From: Stenotrophomonas sp. Marseille-Q4652
GTDB lineage: Bacteria > Pseudomonadota > Gammaproteobacteria > Xanthomonadales > Xanthomonadaceae
DNA: 64,000 bases
NCBI RefSeq assembly: GCF_916618915.1
Contig: NZ_CAKAKE010000001.1
Span: 868,001-932,000, forward strand
Direction of reading: 5' to 3'
Position 1 is the stretch's first letter, and every line of letters starts with the position of its first letter. The notes under the pieces are model-generated. The model ran no database searches. It was given only the letters and a program-made list of their open reading frames with translations, and was not told the origin of the DNA. This document shows, piece after piece, positions 11,879-24,511 of this stretch. The translations under genes were made by a program, and so were the position numbers.

Positions 11879-12220
11879 GGACGCTGGCGCCACTGGCTTC
11901 CGTGGCGCTGACATTCGTTGGAATGCCGGTGCCACGCCCACGCCACGGGCGGAGAGGGTCGACGCCCTGATTGCCGCGCTGGAAGGCTCGAGCCGCCAGT
12001 TCCAGCGCAACGGGAAGTGGCATGACGCCGCCGCTGCGCGGGTGCGCCTGCAGCGCAAGAGCCTTGGCCGCCGAGCCTTTTATCGAACGGGCGGCAAGCC
12101 GCAGCAGCGCGTCCGGCACCGCCTACCGGTCCATTGCCCGGGGCAGCCCGGACAGGGGCAGGGGAGTGGTTCAACGCCCACCTGCGCGGCAGCGCGAAGA
12201 TTCACCGTAGCCATCGATGA
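11875..12220 (+). pseudogene. decayed DUF5329-type secreted protein gene
   Basis: A GTG at 11875 overlapping the phaC stop opens a signal-peptide-like stretch (MRTLAPLASVALTFVGMP). After a frame change comes VDALIAALEGSSRQFQRNGKWHD at 11958, then a second frame (EPFIERAASRSSASGTAYR, 12073-12129), then the first frame again (VHCPGQP, from 12129), then a third (EWFNAHLRG, from 12164), ending at TGA 12218-12220. Joined, the pieces read like a DUF5329 protein with a small deletion after LQRK. At least four frameshifts make it non-functional. DUF5329 assignment rests on recall of the family pattern. Confidence 0.65.
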
Positions 12221-12259
12221 CGGTAGGCTGGTGGCCAGTCGTCCCACAGGAGGTTCGAG

Positions 12260-12466
12260 ATGAATACCGCCACGTCCGGCACGCTGTCGCGCTCCACCAA
12301 CGACCGGATGATCGCCGGCGTCATGGGCGGCATTGCCCGCCGCTACGGCTGGAATTCCACCCTGCTGCGGGTGATCTACGTACTCGTGTCGATCCTCTCG
12401 GCCGCGTTCCCCGGCATCCTGGTCTACCTGATCCTGTGGCTGCTGATCCCCAACGAAGCCAGCTGA
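12260..12466 (+). CDS. PspC-domain small membrane protein
   Basis: A 68-residue protein with the PspC domain: a short polar start, the motif MIAGVMGGIARRYGWN, and one hydrophobic segment (VIYVLVSILSAAFPGILVYLILWLLI) that should span the inner membrane. PspC-type proteins help sense envelope stress, but stand-alone short members like this are widespread and their role is unclear. AGGAGG lies 10-14 bp upstream of the ATG. The next gene starts within or just after its end. Confidence 0.85.
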   Translation: MNTATSGTLSRSTNDRMIAGVMGGIARRYGWNSTLLRVIYVLVSILSAAFPGILVYLILWLLIPNEAS

Positions 12467-12915
12467 GCCATCGCCGCGCCCTGCGCAGGCTGCTGTTCGC
12501 GCTCGGTGCGGCGTGGACCCTGCCGAACACGCTGATCGGGCTGGCCGGCGGCCTCGCGGGAATGGTCGCCGGAGCGCGTCCTCGATGGAGCCGCACCGAG
12601 CTGGCCATCGTATTCGTGCGTTGGCCCTGGGGGCCGGGTGGGGCCATCACCCTGGGCAACGTCATCCTGCATACGGGCGAGGAGCTCGACGTGCCGTGCT
12701 TGACCTACGAGCACCGTGCGGGGCTGTGCCGGCATCCGCTGGTGCGCCTGTCCGACCACGAACGCGCACACGTGTTCCAGTACCTCGTGCTAGGCCCGCT
12801 GTTCCTGCCGCTGTATCTGCTGCTGGGCGGCGTCTCTGTCCGCAACCCGCTGGAACGCGCCGCGGACCAGTATGCGCTGCATGGCCACGGCTGGTGGCCG
12901 TGGCGCCGCCGCTGA
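12436..12915 (+). CDS. putative membrane protein, function unknown
   Basis: About 159 residues with a hydrophobic N-terminal segment (LLFALGAAWTLPNTLIGLAGGLAGMVAG), a central soluble part, the stretch LSDHERAHVFQYLVLGPLFLPLYLLLGG that combines a His-rich segment (H-E-R-A-H) with a second membrane span, and a Trp/Arg-rich end. The first real ATG candidate is missing; a GTG at 12436 inside the PspC gene or a CTG at 12463 overlapping its stop are the possible starts, so the start is uncertain. HERAH is not a canonical HExxH metalloprotease motif in spacing context, so I assign no function. Confidence 0.55.
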   Translation: MAADPQRSQLSHRRALRRLLFALGAAWTLPNTLIGLAGGLAGMVAGARPRWSRTELAIVFVRWPWGPGGAITLGNVILHTGEELDVPCLTYEHRAGLCRHPLVRLSDHERAHVFQYLVLGPLFLPLYLLLGGVSVRNPLERAADQYALHGHGWWPWRRR

Positions 12916-13035
12916 TCGCCGTCTGGCTGCGGCCTGAACATGCACGATTCCTTCCGGCCTGCTCGACGCGGCCATTACAGGCTGCCCTCTAGTCTTGCCT
13001 GCAGTTGAGCAACACGTTCTGGAGGAACACAGCAG

Positions 13036-13251
13036 ATGTCAGTGGTTCTTTACGTCGGTGGCAGCAAACATGGCGACAAGGGGGTGATCCCCTGGGGCTT
13101 CAGCAAGTCGCGCGCCGATACCGAGCAGGGCCCGGAGATCTACACCGAGCGGTTCATGGATCTGCAGGGTGTGGGCAAGGTACGGGTCATGGCGCTGGAA
13201 ACCCTGCGCGACGACATCGTGATGCAGAGCACTGCCAAGCTGTACCGCTGA
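13036..13251 (+). CDS. small conserved-looking hypothetical protein
   Basis: A 71-residue soluble protein (starts MSVVLYVGGSKHGDKG, ends MQSTAKLYR) with good coding character and a purine-rich ribosome site (TCTGGAGGAA) upstream of the ATG. It has no membrane segment and no motif I recognise. It stands alone between the membrane protein gene and tex. I do not know its function. Confidence 0.6.
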   Translation: MSVVLYVGGSKHGDKGVIPWGFSKSRADTEQGPEIYTERFMDLQGVGKVRVMALETLRDDIVMQSTAKLYR

Positions 13252-13422
13252 CCGCAGCACCTACGGCGACACGCCCTGAACGAGCGCCGGCTTCCGCAAG
13301 GACGCCGGCGCTGTCGTATCCGCCGGGCGACAGGTCCCGCCGCGCCTGTCAACGGCTTTCCCCATCGGTCCCGCATTGCCAGAATGGCCGCCTTTCCGCA
13401 GAAGCGGCCCCGGCCGGAAGCA

Positions 13423-15789
<2,367 letters not shown>

Positions 15790-15937
15790 TCGCGGCACGC
15801 GACGCTGGCGAGGTGCCAGCGTCCCGTTTGCCCGCAGGAACGTACGCCCGGGGCTTCCAGCCAGCGCTAGGCCCCCAGAAAAACGGCAGTGCAGCGTGCC
15901 AGCTTCCGGAAGCTCCGGTATACTGCGCGGCCAGCCA

Positions 15938-16024
15938 GCCGAAGTGGCGGAATCGGTAGACGCAGCGGACTCAAAATCCGCCGCCCTTAAAAGCGTGTGG
16001 GTTCGAGTCCCACCTTCGGCACCA
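15938..16024 (+). tRNA. tRNA-Leu (anticodon CAA)
   Basis: An 87-nt class II tRNA: acceptor arms GCCGAAG/CTTCGGC, anticodon loop CTCAAAA giving CAA, a long variable arm (CGCCCTTAAAAGCG), T arm GGGTTCGAGTCCC, discriminator A and encoded CCA. A TATACT -10 element (15919-15924) lies 13 bp before the 5' end. A terminator follows at 16061-16090. Confidence 0.97.
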
Positions 16025-16060
16025 GCATAGTTCCAGTCATCCGACAGGGTGCACTGGAAT

Positions 16061-16090
16061 AAAAAAGCCCAGCACTTGCTGGGCTTTTTT
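16061..16090 (+). terminator. terminator after tRNA-Leu
   Basis: Stem AAAAAAGCCCAGC / GCTGGGCTTTTTT with an ACTT loop, ending in a T run, 37 bp after the tRNA-Leu CCA. The long A and T flanks make it work in either direction. Confidence 0.9.
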
Positions 16091-16273
16091 GTTTGTTGGG
16101 ATGGAAATCAACTTAAGTGATCCGCGCTACGGTCATGCGGGCTGCCGCGTGTTTGGCCGATCCGCTGATCGGCAACGACGGGTTCCAGCGATCATGTAAG
16201 TCAACCAACTCCTTGTTGTCCCCAGGCGTGCAGGACCGCTATTGTCTATTCCTACGCCTCTGAAGGCGGGACG

Positions 16274-16729
16274 ATGGAGATGGCATGGATGCCACTTGTT
16301 CCAGGTCAGCGCGTCATTGAGGTGGACTTCGAACGCCTGCTCGAAGACGGGTGGGAAAATACAGCCGCCCTGCTGGATGAACTGGAGAACATCGGCGACA
16401 GGGAAACAGAGCTTGTGCTCAGGGCGCACATCACGATGGAGAGGTCGCTCGATGCCATCCTTGAGGCGAGTTTTTTTGCGCCAGGACACCTTCGCCTCGA
16501 TCGGGAAACGTTCTCCAGAAAACTCGCCTTGGTTCGGGCAATACACGAACCCCTTAGCGACCATTGGCACATCATCGAAAAGCTTACGACGCTGCGTAAC
16601 AAGATCGCTCACAAGGTCGGCAGTCCGGAACATGTCGAGGCTGGAGCGAAGTTCCTGATTGCTTTCAGATCGCTCCCTCAGGCTGGGAGCCAGTTATCAG
16701 TGACGAACGCGACTCGTACGAGGAGTTGA
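16274..16729 (+). CDS. HEPN-like hypothetical protein
   Basis: A 151-residue helical, acidic, soluble protein. In its C-terminal third it reads LTTLRNKIAHKV, an R-N-x3-H arrangement like the Rx4-6H active motif of HEPN-fold ribonucleases and nucleotide-binding proteins, placed at the end of a helical bundle as in that fold. No minimal nucleotidyltransferase partner is next to it, so it is not an obvious MNT-HEPN toxin pair. Its base composition is clearly less GC-rich than the neighbours, and it sits between tRNA-Leu and a tRNA operon, a typical landing place for foreign DNA. The HEPN call is a motif-level guess. Confidence 0.55.
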   Translation: MEMAWMPLVPGQRVIEVDFERLLEDGWENTAALLDELENIGDRETELVLRAHITMERSLDAILEASFFAPGHLRLDRETFSRKLALVRAIHEPLSDHWHIIEKLTTLRNKIAHKVGSPEHVEAGAKFLIAFRSLPQAGSQLSVTNATRTRS

Positions 16730-16877
16730 AGTTGGCAATCATCCATTGCCCCGTTCTACTCAACTCGCTCCATACGCTTGTTTTGAAGCTCGGTCCCCAC
16801 ATCGCCATCTATGGAAATAAATGACCTGGGAGGCCTTGTTCCAGGATCAATGCGGATTCGTCAGGGCAGGGCAATAA

Positions 16878-16904
16878 AAAAGCCCCGAACAAGTCGGGGC
16901 TTTT
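16878..16904 (-). terminator. terminator of the tRNA-Ala/tRNA-Glu operon
   Basis: Stem AAAAGCCCCGA / TCGGGGCTTTT with a five-base loop. On the reverse strand it is followed by a run of six T, about 10 bp beyond the 3' end of the last tRNA-Glu. Confidence 0.85.
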
Positions 16905-16913
16905 CTTTGAAAC

Positions 16914-16989
16914 TGGCGTCCCCACGGGGATTCGAACCCCGGTCGCCACCGTGAAAGGGTGATGTCCTAGGCCTCTAGACGATGGGGAC
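16914..16989 (-). tRNA. tRNA-Glu (anticodon TTC), copy 2 of the operon
   Basis: A 76-nt tRNA on the reverse strand: acceptor GTCCCCA/TGGGGAC, anticodon loop CTTTCAC giving TTC, T arm GGGGTTCGAATCCCC, CCA encoded. It is identical over its length to the copy at 17295-17370. It is the last gene of the tRNA cluster. Confidence 0.97.
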
Positions 16990-17034
16990 GCTTTGAAACT
17001 TCTGACTTGCCAGACAGGCCTAGTGTCTGAAAAG

Positions 17035-17110
17035 TGGTGGAGCCAAGCGGGATCGAACCGCTGACCTCCTGCATGCCATGCAGGCGCTCTCCCAGCTGAG
17101 CTATGGCCCC
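17035..17110 (-). tRNA. tRNA-Ala (anticodon GGC), copy 2
   Basis: A 76-nt reverse-strand tRNA: acceptor GGGGCCA/TGGCTCC (last pairs include G-U type tolerance), anticodon loop ATGGCAT giving GGC, T arm GCGGTTCGATCCCGC, CCA encoded. It is identical to the copy at 17425-17500. A TAGAAT -10-like element lies upstream at 17133-17138. Confidence 0.97.
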
Positions 17111-17143
17111 ACGTTGTTGCTGCGAGCCCGCTATTCTAGCGGC

Positions 17144-17175
17144 GTTTTCACAATCTTGGAAGAGGTTGTGAAAAC
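17144..17175. repeat. perfect 10-bp inverted repeat between the two tRNA pairs
   Basis: GTTTTCACAA (17144-17153) and TTGTGAAAAC (17166-17175) with a 12-base spacer; on the forward strand it runs into TTTTT. The tRNAs read the other way, and the repeat lies just upstream of a TAGAAT -10 element for the second pair, overlapping its expected -35. An operator-like role or a structure left by the duplication are both possible. Confidence 0.5.
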
Positions 17176-17294
17176 TTTTTCGCAGCGGTCTTCCGGTGCA
17201 GGAGGGTGGGACATCGTCCCGGTCTTCCGAACCAAAAACCCGTTACCTCTACAAGAAGACCCGCCTGGTGGTGGGCTTTCCTGTACCTGATGAA

Positions 17295-17370
17295 TGGCGT
17301 CCCCACGGGGATTCGAACCCCGGTCGCCACCGTGAAAGGGTGATGTCCTAGGCCTCTAGACGATGGGGAC
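17295..17370 (-). tRNA. tRNA-Glu (anticodon TTC), copy 1
   Basis: Same 76-nt sequence as the copy at 16914-16989. It lies 54 bp downstream of tRNA-Ala copy 1, in the same spacing class as the second pair (45 bp), so the Ala-Glu pair has been duplicated as a block. Confidence 0.97.
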
Positions 17371-17424
17371 GCATAAACTTCATCAGATTGTTCCTTCGCG
17401 ATCCGAACGGCCTAAAATCCGGAT

Positions 17425-17500
17425 TGGTGGAGCCAAGCGGGATCGAACCGCTGACCTCCTGCATGCCATGCAGGCGCTCTCCCAGCTGAGCTATGGCCCC
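17425..17500 (-). tRNA. tRNA-Ala (anticodon GGC), copy 1
   Basis: Same 76-nt sequence as the copy at 17035-17110. It is the first gene of the reverse-strand tRNA cluster, directly behind a good promoter at 17518-17546. Confidence 0.97.
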
Positions 17501-17517
17501 ACGTCGCTAAGAAGGAA

Positions 17518-17546
17518 ATAATAGCCGGCGCTTTTTTCCTGCGCAA
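17518..17546 (-). promoter_or_regulatory. sigma-70 promoter of the tRNA-Ala/Glu cluster
   Basis: On the reverse strand TTGCGC (-35, 17541-17546) and TATTAT (-10, 17518-17523) are 17 bp apart, and transcription would start about 10 bp before the 5' end of tRNA-Ala. Position and spacing fit a stable-RNA promoter. Confidence 0.7.
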
Positions 17547-17580
17547 GCAGTTTGTTGCAAAAAACTTCGCATCCCCCGCA

Positions 17581-20247
17581 TCAAGCTGCGGGAAGCCGCG
17601 TCGCACGCAGGCGCAGCGCGTTGCCGATCACCGAAACCGAGCTCAGGCTCATCGCCAGTGCGGCCAGCATCGGCGACATGCTGATGCCCAGCGGAGCCAG
17701 TACGCCGGCCGCGACGGGAATGCCCAGCCCGTTGTAGAGGAAGGCGAATCCCAGGTTCTGGCGCATGTTGCGCACGGTGGCGATCGAGAGCTGGCGTGCG
17801 CGCAGCACGCCACGCAAATCGCCCTTCACCAGTGTCACCTGGGCGCTGGACATGGCCACGTCGGTGCCGGTGCCCATGGCCATGCCGACGTCGGCGGTGG
17901 CCAGGGCAGGGGCGTCGTTGATGCCGTCGCCGGCCATCGCCACGCAGTGCCCCTGCGCCTTGAGCGAAGACACCAGCGCGGCCTTGTCCTCGGGGCGGGT
18001 TTCGCCATGCACCTCGTCGATGCCGAGGCGGACGGCCACCGCACGTGCCGTCGCCCACCCATCGCCGGACGCCATCACCACGCGCATGCCGCTGCGATGC
18101 AGCTCGTCGATTGCGGACGGCGTCGAGTCCTTGATCGGATCGGCCACCGCAACCAATCCGGCAAGGCGGCCATCGATGGCGAGGAACATCACGCTGGCAC
18201 CTTGCTGCCGCAGCCCGTCGGCGCCCCCGTCCATCGAGGTGGTATCGATGCAGTGGTCGTGCATCAGCGCATTGCTTCCCAGAAGGAGCGCGCGTCCTTC
18301 GGCCTCGCCGCGCACCCCCAGGCCGGTCATCGACTCGAACCCCTGCGGGGCGGCGAGCATGAGCTTCCTTTCGCGGGCCTCCGCGACCACGGCCTGGGCC
18401 AGCGGATGCTCGCTCCTCTGGTCGAGGCTGGCAGCCAGGCGCAGTACTTCATCCGCGTCCAGACCCTTGGCCGGGATGACCTCCCGGAACGCCGGGCGCC
18501 CTTCGGTCAGCGTGCCGGTCTTGTCCACGACCAGGGTGTCGACCCGGCGCAGGGTCTCGATGGCCTCGGCATCGCGGAACAGCACTCCGAGCTCCGCGGC
18601 GCGGCCGGTCGCGACCATGTTCGACATCGGTGTGGCCAGTCCCAGCGCGCAGGGGCAGGCGATGATCAGCACCGACACCGCGTTGAGCACCGCGTGTGTC
18701 CACGACGGTTGCGGGCCGAACAGGCCCCAGCCCAGGAAGGTCAGCACGGCAATGCCCAGCACCACCAGCACGAACCAGTAAGCCACGCGGTCGGCCAGGC
18801 GCTGCATCGGTGCGCGCGAGCGCTGAGCCTGCGAGACCATCTGCACGATCTGCGACAGCATGCTGTCTGCGCCGACCCGCTCGGCGCGTACCAGCAGCGT
18901 GCCGGAGCCGTTGAGCGTGGCGCCGATCACGCGGTCATCGACTGTGCGCGTTACCGGCAGCGACTCGCCGGTGAGCATGGATTCGTCCACGGTGGAACGG
19001 CCTTCGATCACCACGCCATCGGCGGGGATCTTCTCGCCGGGACGCACGCGCAGGTGGTCGCCGGCGCGGATTGCGCTCAGCTCCACGTCCTCCTCGCTGC
19101 CGTCCTCGCGCACGCGGCGGGCGGTCTTCGGTGCAAGCCCGAGCAGCGCCCTGATCGACGCCGAGGTGCGGGCGCGTGCGGACAGTTCAAGCAACTGGCC
19201 GAGCAGGGTCAGCGAGATGATCATTGCCGCGGCCTCGAAATAGACGCCGACATGGCCGTGGTCATGGAACGAGGCGGGGAAGATCCCGGGCGCGATCGTG
19301 GCGACCACGCTGTAACCGTAGGCGGCCAGTACGCCGGTGCCGATCAGCGTCCACATGTTGGGACTGCGGTTGGCAATGGAGGCGGCCCAGCGCTGCAGGA
19401 ACGGCCAGCCGGCCCACAGCACCACCGGCGTCGCGAGCGCCAGCTCCAGCCATGCGCGGAGCGCCGGATCAAGGCCCTGCAGCATCCCGAGCATCGGCGT
19501 CATCGCCAGGGCCATCACCGCCAGACTCAGCGGCACGCTGATCCAGAAGCGGCGACGGAAGTCGGTCAGCTCCGGGTTCTCGCCGTCCTCCAGGCTGGGC
19601 AGCATGGGTTCCAGTGCCATGCCGCAGATCGGGCAGGTACCGGGGCCGTCCTGGACGATTTCCGGGTCCATCGGGCAGGTGTAGCGGGTTCCGGCAGCCG
19701 CTGGTGGCGTGGGGGCGGAGGACTCGGGTTGCAGGTATTTCGCCGGATCGGCGACAAACCGCCGGCGGCACTCCTCGCGGCAGAAGTGGTACTGCACGCC
19801 ATCGACCTCGGTGTGGTGCGGCGTCTGCGCCGGATCCACGCTCATGCCGCACACCGGATCGCGTGCCTCGTCCGCGGCAGCCGCGGATTGTTCCGTACTG
19901 GCAAGGAAGGACTGCGGATCGGCCTCGAACCGCTCGCGGCAGCGGCCACAGCAGAAGTGGTAGTCCTTGCCCTGCCAGTGCGTGTGATGGGCCCTGCGGG
20001 CCGGATCGACCTGCATGCCGCAGACCGGGTCGGTGGCGCTGGCAGGTCCGGATCCGCCCTTCAGGAACGCCCGGGGATCGGCAATGAAGCGCTGCCGGCA
20101 GCCGGCGCAGCAGAAGTGGTAATCCACGCCCTGCCACGATGCATGGTGGGCCGTGCGCGCCGGATCGACCCGCATGCCGCAGACAGGGTCGCGGTTGCTG
20201 TCTTCCTGGCCGGTGGTTCCGTGCTTTCCGCAACACGAAGCACTCAT
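17581..20247 (-). CDS. P1B-type heavy-metal ATPase with three N-terminal YHS domains
   Basis: An 888-residue metal-transporting P-type ATPase, probably exporting Cu+ (CopA-like) across the inner membrane. Instead of the usual HMA domain it carries three YHS domains (about residues 20-62, 73-114, 130-172; each DPVCGM...YHFC) and then a [15 protein letters not shown] heavy-metal-binding segment (189-215). Core motifs follow: the CPC metal site at 531-533, phosphorylation loop DKTGT at D575, TGES and GDGINDAP. About eight membrane spans are visible. The N-terminus also starts with a Cys pair (SASCCGKHG). Copper is the best guess from CPC; silver or another soft metal is possible. It stands alone; no CueR-type regulator is adjacent. 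Confidence 0.9.
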   Translation of the reverse strand: MSASCCGKHGTTGQEDSNRDPVCGMRVDPARTAHHASWQGVDYHFCCAGCRQRFIADPRAFLKGGSGPASATDPVCGMQVDPARRAHHTHWQGKDYHFCCGRCRERFEADPQSFLASTEQSAAAADEARDPVCGMSVDPAQTPHHTEVDGVQYHFCREECRRRFVADPAKYLQPESSAPTPPAAAGTRYTCPMDPEIVQDGPGTCPICGMALEPMLPSLEDGENPELTDFRRRFWISVPLSLAVMALAMTPMLGMLQGLDPALRAWLELALATPVVLWAGWPFLQRWAASIANRSPNMWTLIGTGVLAAYGYSVVATIAPGIFPASFHDHGHVGVYFEAAAMIISLTLLGQLLELSARARTSASIRALLGLAPKTARRVREDGSEEDVELSAIRAGDHLRVRPGEKIPADGVVIEGRSTVDESMLTGESLPVTRTVDDRVIGATLNGSGTLLVRAERVGADSMLSQIVQMVSQAQRSRAPMQRLADRVAYWFVLVVLGIAVLTFLGWGLFGPQPSWTHAVLNAVSVLIIACPCALGLATPMSNMVATGRAAELGVLFRDAEAIETLRRVDTLVVDKTGTLTEGRPAFREVIPAKGLDADEVLRLAASLDQRSEHPLAQAVVAEARERKLMLAAPQGFESMTGLGVRGEAEGRALLLGSNALMHDHCIDTTSMDGGADGLRQQGASVMFLAIDGRLAGLVAVADPIKDSTPSAIDELHRSGMRVVMASGDGWATARAVAVRLGIDEVHGETRPEDKAALVSSLKAQGHCVAMAGDGINDAPALATADVGMAMGTGTDVAMSSAQVTLVKGDLRGVLRARQLSIATVRNMRQNLGFAFLYNGLGIPVAAGVLAPLGISMSPMLAALAMSLSSVSVIGNALRLRATRLPAA

Positions 20248-20358
20248 TGTCCTTCCTCGTTCGATGTTTCGATGACCACGTTGCCTGAGCGCCCTTGCAG
20301 GACGGGCTGCAGGACCCGCAACTCCAGCCTATGATCCCGGAACACAGGAGTAAACGAC

Positions 20359-20760
20359 ATGGATGGTCGGAACGTGGTGTTGTTGATGTGTCTCGTTGCC
20401 GCGCCGGTACAGGCGCAGCAGGTGTTCAAGTGCGTGCAGGGCGGCGCGGTGTCCTACCAGTCCGCTCCGTGCAGTGGCGGGGAGGCGAGCAGGACCTGGG
20501 ACGCGGTGCCGGAGGCCGAACGATCGCCCCAGGAGCGGCAGCGACTTGCCGCGATCGAACAGGAGCTGGCACGGCGCAACCGGCCGGCAGCCCGGCCTGA
20601 CCCGGCCATGCGGATTGCCAGACCGGCGCGTTCGGCAGGCAGCAGCCAGTGCGACGCGGCGAAGGCCCAGCGTGATGCTGCCTACCGGAGCGTCGGGCTG
20701 CGACGGTCGTTCAAGTTCTCAAGCGAGTGGGACAAGCGCGTCCGGCAGGCCTGTCGATGA
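20359..20760 (+). CDS. DUF4124 periplasmic protein
   Basis: A 133-residue exported protein. A signal peptide (MDGRNVVLLMCLVAAPVQAQ) is followed by the DUF4124 pattern: VFKCVQGGAVSYQSAPC with two Cys, then a charged Arg/Glu helical part and two more Cys (SSQCDAAKAQRDAAY, VRQAC). Small secreted proteins of this kind are common in Xanthomonadaceae; the function is unknown. It is divergent from the metal ATPase gene; GGAACACAGGAG precedes the ATG. Confidence 0.8.
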   Translation: MDGRNVVLLMCLVAAPVQAQQVFKCVQGGAVSYQSAPCSGGEASRTWDAVPEAERSPQERQRLAAIEQELARRNRPAARPDPAMRIARPARSAGSSQCDAAKAQRDAAYRSVGLRRSFKFSSEWDKRVRQACR

Positions 20761-22152
<1,392 letters not shown>

Positions 22153-22190
22153 TGGCGGGCGGGCGCGTGGCCCTGTCCCGCGCCCGCTTC

Positions 22191-22694
22191 TCAACCCGGC
22201 TCGCGCTGCAGCCTTGCGTATTTCAGGCAGCGCAGCAGTTCGAACAAGGCGGGGACCACGCCCAGCAGGAATGCCGGCAGCAGTGCGAACACCCAAGTGG
22301 AGAGGGGGCGTGGCGCCGGGACCGGCTCGAGCCCGACCCCCGAGAGCATCGGCCAGCAGGTTGCAGCCAGGGCTACCCAGGGAGCGATGTCCATGATGCT
22401 GTGCACGTGCTGCTCCAGCGGGGTGATCGTGCGTCGGGGAAACGCGACCCGCGTGTCCCAGTAACCCACCGCGGCATGCACGACCACCAGGATGGTCAAT
22501 CCCACGCACAGGCCGGTGGACCGCGGCAGCAACAACCACAACAGAACACCGAGGCCGAGGACTGCAAGCTGCGCCAGATGCAGTGCGGACTCGCGCACGC
22601 CGGATGTCCATTCGATGCAGCTGCGACGGTGCAGCCAGAAATCCAGTGCTCCGGCGCAAAGCCAGAGCAGGTAAAGCCAGTGCCATAGCGTCAT
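22191..22694 (-). CDS. integral membrane protein, function unknown
   Basis: A 167-residue protein with about five hydrophobic spans (LWHWLYLLWLCAGALDFWLH; LAVLGLGVLLWLLL; GLTILVVVHAAVGY; IAPWVALAATCW; VFALLPAFLLGVVPALFELL). A conserved-looking HRRSCIE follows the first span and RRTITPLEQHVHS lies between later ones; His-rich contacts could bind a cofactor, but I recognise no family. ATG at 22694 is chosen because it starts right at the first span; the frame runs 40 residues further upstream with no signal. It is convergent with the alcohol dehydrogenase gene. Confidence 0.6.
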   Translation of the reverse strand: MTLWHWLYLLWLCAGALDFWLHRRSCIEWTSGVRESALHLAQLAVLGLGVLLWLLLPRSTGLCVGLTILVVVHAAVGYWDTRVAFPRRTITPLEQHVHSIMDIAPWVALAATCWPMLSGVGLEPVPAPRPLSTWVFALLPAFLLGVVPALFELLRCLKYARLQREPG

Positions 22695-22936
22695 CTGGGA
22701 GCCTTTCGGTGCGGCTGAGTGCGTGCAGCGTAAGCAGGCCCGGGTACACACCGTGTCCATCAGGTGCGCCATCCGCGCGCGTAAACGCTTCAGCTTCGCG
22801 CATACGCTCACCATGCACTCGCGTTGGATTCACGAGGACTTGATTCCAAGAGGATTAAGATTGCTTCGCTGCTATTGTTCTGGTCGCGCATCTGGGGCCG
22901 GCAATCGGCGCTCGAACGTCAATTCACCTTCCTAGA

Positions 22937-24511
22937 GTGCATGTCATGTCGCATCCGCATGAGTCGGTTGTGCCCGTCGTCCAGTCCCCGAAAGGGCTGT
23001 TGCGCGACGGCGACGGCTCCAGCATCCGCGTATCGCGGCGGCTGCGTCCCGGCCAGACCACGCCTTCGCGGCGGCGGACCACGTCTCGACCGGAAGGGCG
23101 GATTCTTTTCGTCACCTCGGAAATGGCGGATTTCATCAAGGCGGGCGGGCTGGGTGACGTCGCCTCGTCGCTGCCGCGTGCCGTGCGTGAACGGGCCGAC
23201 ATCCGCGTACTGATTCCCGGCTATCCGGACGTCATGGCCCGTGCCAAGGGCATGCGCAAGGTCGGGCGCATCCCCGCACTGGCCGGCCTGCCGCCGTGCG
23301 AGATCGGCAGGCTCACCCTGGCCGATGGCCTGCCGGTATACGTGCTGATCTGCCCCATGCTCTACGACCGTCCCGGCAGTCCCTACGTGGACCATCAAGG
23401 CCGCGACTGGGTGGACAACGCGGTGCGCTTTGCCACCTTCTCGCGAGCCGCAGCGTTGATCGCCGGTGGCCAGGCGGGATTGAAGTGGCGGCCGGACCTG
23501 CTGCACCTCAATGACTGGCCGTGCGCACTGGCCGCGGCCTACCTGAAATGGAACGGGGCAACGGCCTGCTCGTTGCTGACCATCCACAACCTGGCCTACC
23601 AGGGCCTGTTCCCGCTGGACGAGGCCGCCGTGCTCGGCATCGAGCCGGAACATGTTGCCGAGCTTGACTTCCACGGACAGCTGTCCTTCCTGCGCGCCGG
23701 CATCGTCCACGCCGACCAGGTGAGTACAGTCAGCATCAGCTATGCGCGCCAGATCACCGCGCCGGCCGATGGCTGCGGCATGGACAGCCTGTTGCGCCGG
23801 CATGCGGCACGGGGCCGGCTCAGCGGCATCGTCAACGGCATTGATGCCAGCTGGGATCCCCGCAGCGACCACCATCTGGAAGACCATTTCGACCTGCATC
23901 GCTGGGAGGGCAGGGAAGCGAACAAGCAGCGGGTGCGTCGCGCGTTCGGCCTGCCCGACAGCGATGGCCCGGTGTTCGCGGTGGTTTCGCGGCTGGTGCA
24001 CCAGAAGGGTCTGGACCTGAGCTGCGCGGTAGCGCCGCAGATCGCCGCCGCCGGTGGCCAACTGCTGATCATTGGCGGTGGCGAACCGCAGATCGAGGCC
24101 GAAGTAGCGCAACTGGCACGGCGCTTCCCTGCCTGTGTCGGCGTATATCCCGGCTTCGACGAGGCGCTGGCACGGCAGATGTTCGCCGGTTCGGATTTCC
24201 TGCTGATGCCGTCGCGGTTCGAACCGTGTGGTCTCAGCCAGATGTACGCCCAGCGCTTCGGGTGCCTGCCAATCGCACACGCGACCGGCGGGCTGATCGA
24301 CACCATCGAGGACGGCGTGACCGGCCTGCTGTTCAGCGGGGCCGACGTCGACGCGTTGCGCCGCTGCGTGCAACGGGCCTTCCGCATCCATCGCATCCCG
24401 GGCCTGATGGCAGCCATGCGCCGTGCCGCGATGCTTCGTCCCGCCAGCTGGGAAACCGCCGGCGGGCATTACCTGCGTCTTTATGAACGTGTTGTGGAGC
24501 AGTACGCATGA
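22937..24511 (+). CDS. glgA: glycogen synthase (ADP-glucose type)
   Basis: A 524-residue GT5 glycogen synthase that extends alpha-1,4-glucan from ADP-glucose. After a polar leader of about 55 residues the first Rossmann domain begins with [19 protein letters not shown], the substrate-binding KxGGL-type loop. [35 protein letters not shown] and the C-terminal [28 protein letters not shown] motifs are all present. ATG at 22937 or 22946 are both possible starts. It is the first gene of a seven-gene glycogen/trehalose operon and overlaps glgB by 4 bp. Confidence 0.93.
   Translation: MHVMSHPHESVVPVVQSPKGLLRDGDGSSIRVSRRLRPGQTTPSRRRTTSRPEGRILFVTSEMADFIKAGGLGDVASSLPRAVRERADIRVLIPGYPDVMARAKGMRKVGRIPALAGLPPCEIGRLTLADGLPVYVLICPMLYDRPGSPYVDHQGRDWVDNAVRFATFSRAAALIAGGQAGLKWRPDLLHLNDWPCALAAAYLKWNGATACSLLTIHNLAYQGLFPLDEAAVLGIEPEHVAELDFHGQLSFLRAGIVHADQVSTVSISYARQITAPADGCGMDSLLRRHAARGRLSGIVNGIDASWDPRSDHHLEDHFDLHRWEGREANKQRVRRAFGLPDSDGPVFAVVSRLVHQKGLDLSCAVAPQIAAAGGQLLIIGGGEPQIEAEVAQLARRFPACVGVYPGFDEALARQMFAGSDFLLMPSRFEPCGLSQMYAQRFGCLPIAHATGGLIDTIEDGVTGLLFSGADVDALRRCVQRAFRIHRIPGLMAAMRRAAMLRPASWETAGGHYLRLYERVVEQYA

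Noticed and set aside
17947..20334. A 795-codon open frame on the + strand opposite the metal ATPase
   Set aside because: Antisense shadow with no domain and low-complexity composition.
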